From assembly GCA_030841765.1 (NCBI GenBank), contig JAUUSS010000003.1:1-41061 (forward strand): a stretch of DNA of 41,061 nt, written 5' to 3'. Shown piece by piece: positions 40,667-41,061 of this stretch. A program made the translations under genes and the position numbers. How positions within the stretch are numbered: the stretch's first letter is position 1; each line of letters opens with the position of its first letter. A model generated the notes under the pieces. It saw only the letters and a list, made by a program, of their open reading frames with translations, searched no databases and was not told where the DNA came from. This DNA is from Collinsella aerofaciens (GTDB taxonomy: Bacteria > Actinomycetota > Coriobacteriia > Coriobacteriales > Coriobacteriaceae).

Positions 40667-41061
40667 ATGAAGCTCACTATAGAATCGATGACCTACGGCG
40701 CCGACGGTCTGGCGCACGCCGACAACGGCAAGGCCGTCTTTGTGCAGGGCGCCGTGGCAGGCGACACCGTCGAGGCCGAGGTCGTACAGGACGGCAAGTC
40801 GTTCATGCGCGCCCGCACCACCGAGATTCTGGAGCCAAGTCCCGATCGCATTCAGCCTCCCTGCCCCTTCGTGGGCATCTGCGGCGGCTGCTCGTGGGGC
40901 AATCTCTCACGCACGGCACAGCTCGCCGCCAAGGAGCAAAACCTGCGCTCCACGCTCGAGCGCATCGGCAAGTTCGCTCCTGAGCAGGTCGATGAGCTGA
41001 TACAGCACATCCGCCACACCAAGGACGCCTGGGGCTACCGCAATAAAATCGAACTCGAACC
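40667..41061 (+). CDS. 23S rRNA uracil-5-methyltransferase RlmD/RumA family, 5' part only
   Basis: The first 131 residues of a gene that runs off the right edge of the window. The N-terminal TRAM domain (SMTYGADGLAHADNGKAVFV, then GAVAGDTVEAEVVQDGKSFMRA) is an RNA-binding OB fold. The Fe-S cluster cysteines follow in CPFVGICGGC, with the C-x5-C-x2-C spacing of RumA/RlmD. WGYRNKIELE is the start of the next conserved block. The catalytic domain is outside the window, so the exact target (U1939, U747 or tRNA U54) is open. The ATG at 40667 is preceded by AGGCAGGGA. Confidence 0.88.
   Translation, partial: MKLTIESMTYGADGLAHADNGKAVFVQGAVAGDTVEAEVVQDGKSFMRARTTEILEPSPDRIQPPCPFVGICGGCSWGNLSRTAQLAAKEQNLRSTLERIGKFAPEQVDELIQHIRHTKDAWGYRNKIELE

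Overview
The window looks like a chromosomal segment of a member of the Coriobacteriia, most likely Collinsella or a close relative (inference). The grounds are GC-rich coding DNA, a division/cell-wall (dcw) cluster with sepF but no ftsA, an arginine deiminase locus with a YfcC-type carrier, and no mobile-element genes. No rRNA, tRNA or CRISPR array was seen. Nearly all genes lie on the minus strand; the exceptions are a nitroreductase at the left end and ppk plus a partial rlmD-type gene at the right end.

Region 1 (about 0.9-24.7 kb, minus strand) is one long dcw cluster. In transcription order it reads mraZ, rsmH, ftsL, ftsI, murF, mraY, murD, ftsW, murG, murC, murB, ftsQ, ftsZ, then a terminator, then pgeF, pstS, pstC, pstA, pstB, phoU, a hairpin, yggS, sepF, yggT and divIVA. 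The genes pgeF, yggS, sepF, yggT and divIVA are the usual followers of ftsZ in Gram-positives. Here a complete phosphate-uptake operon (pstSCAB-phoU) sits between pgeF and yggS, and pstS overlaps pgeF by an ATGA. ftsA, murE and ddl are absent from the cluster. The mraZ promoter has a -35/-10 pair with 17-bp spacing, TGGG boxes typical of MraZ sites just upstream, and two near-identical palindromes over the spacer and the early leader. The gene yggT appears to start at an AUC codon.

Region 2 (24.9-30.3 kb) holds a XerD-type recombinase and CTP synthase (pyrG), spaced 2 bp apart, a small winged-helix protein and a DUF1846 protein. The intergenic spaces contain long imperfect or perfect inverted repeats that look like REP-type elements doubling as terminators.

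Region 3 (30.3-37.6 kb) is an arginine deiminase locus: arcA copy 2, an arcT-like aminotransferase, arcA copy 1, arcB (ornithine carbamoyltransferase) and a YfcC-family carrier. The two arcA copies appear identical over about 1265 bp, while their promoters are homologous but strongly diverged, which points to gene conversion. Both promoters carry direct repeats of a CCGTTC motif exactly 21 bp apart. A third pair with the same spacing lies about 380 bp upstream of arcA copy 1. No carbamate kinase gene is present in the window.

Region 4 (37.9-41.06 kb, plus strand) has polyphosphate kinase with an unusual Pro/Ala/Glu-rich tail of about 165 residues, a strong terminator, and the start of an Fe-S rRNA uracil methyltransferase that runs off the window.
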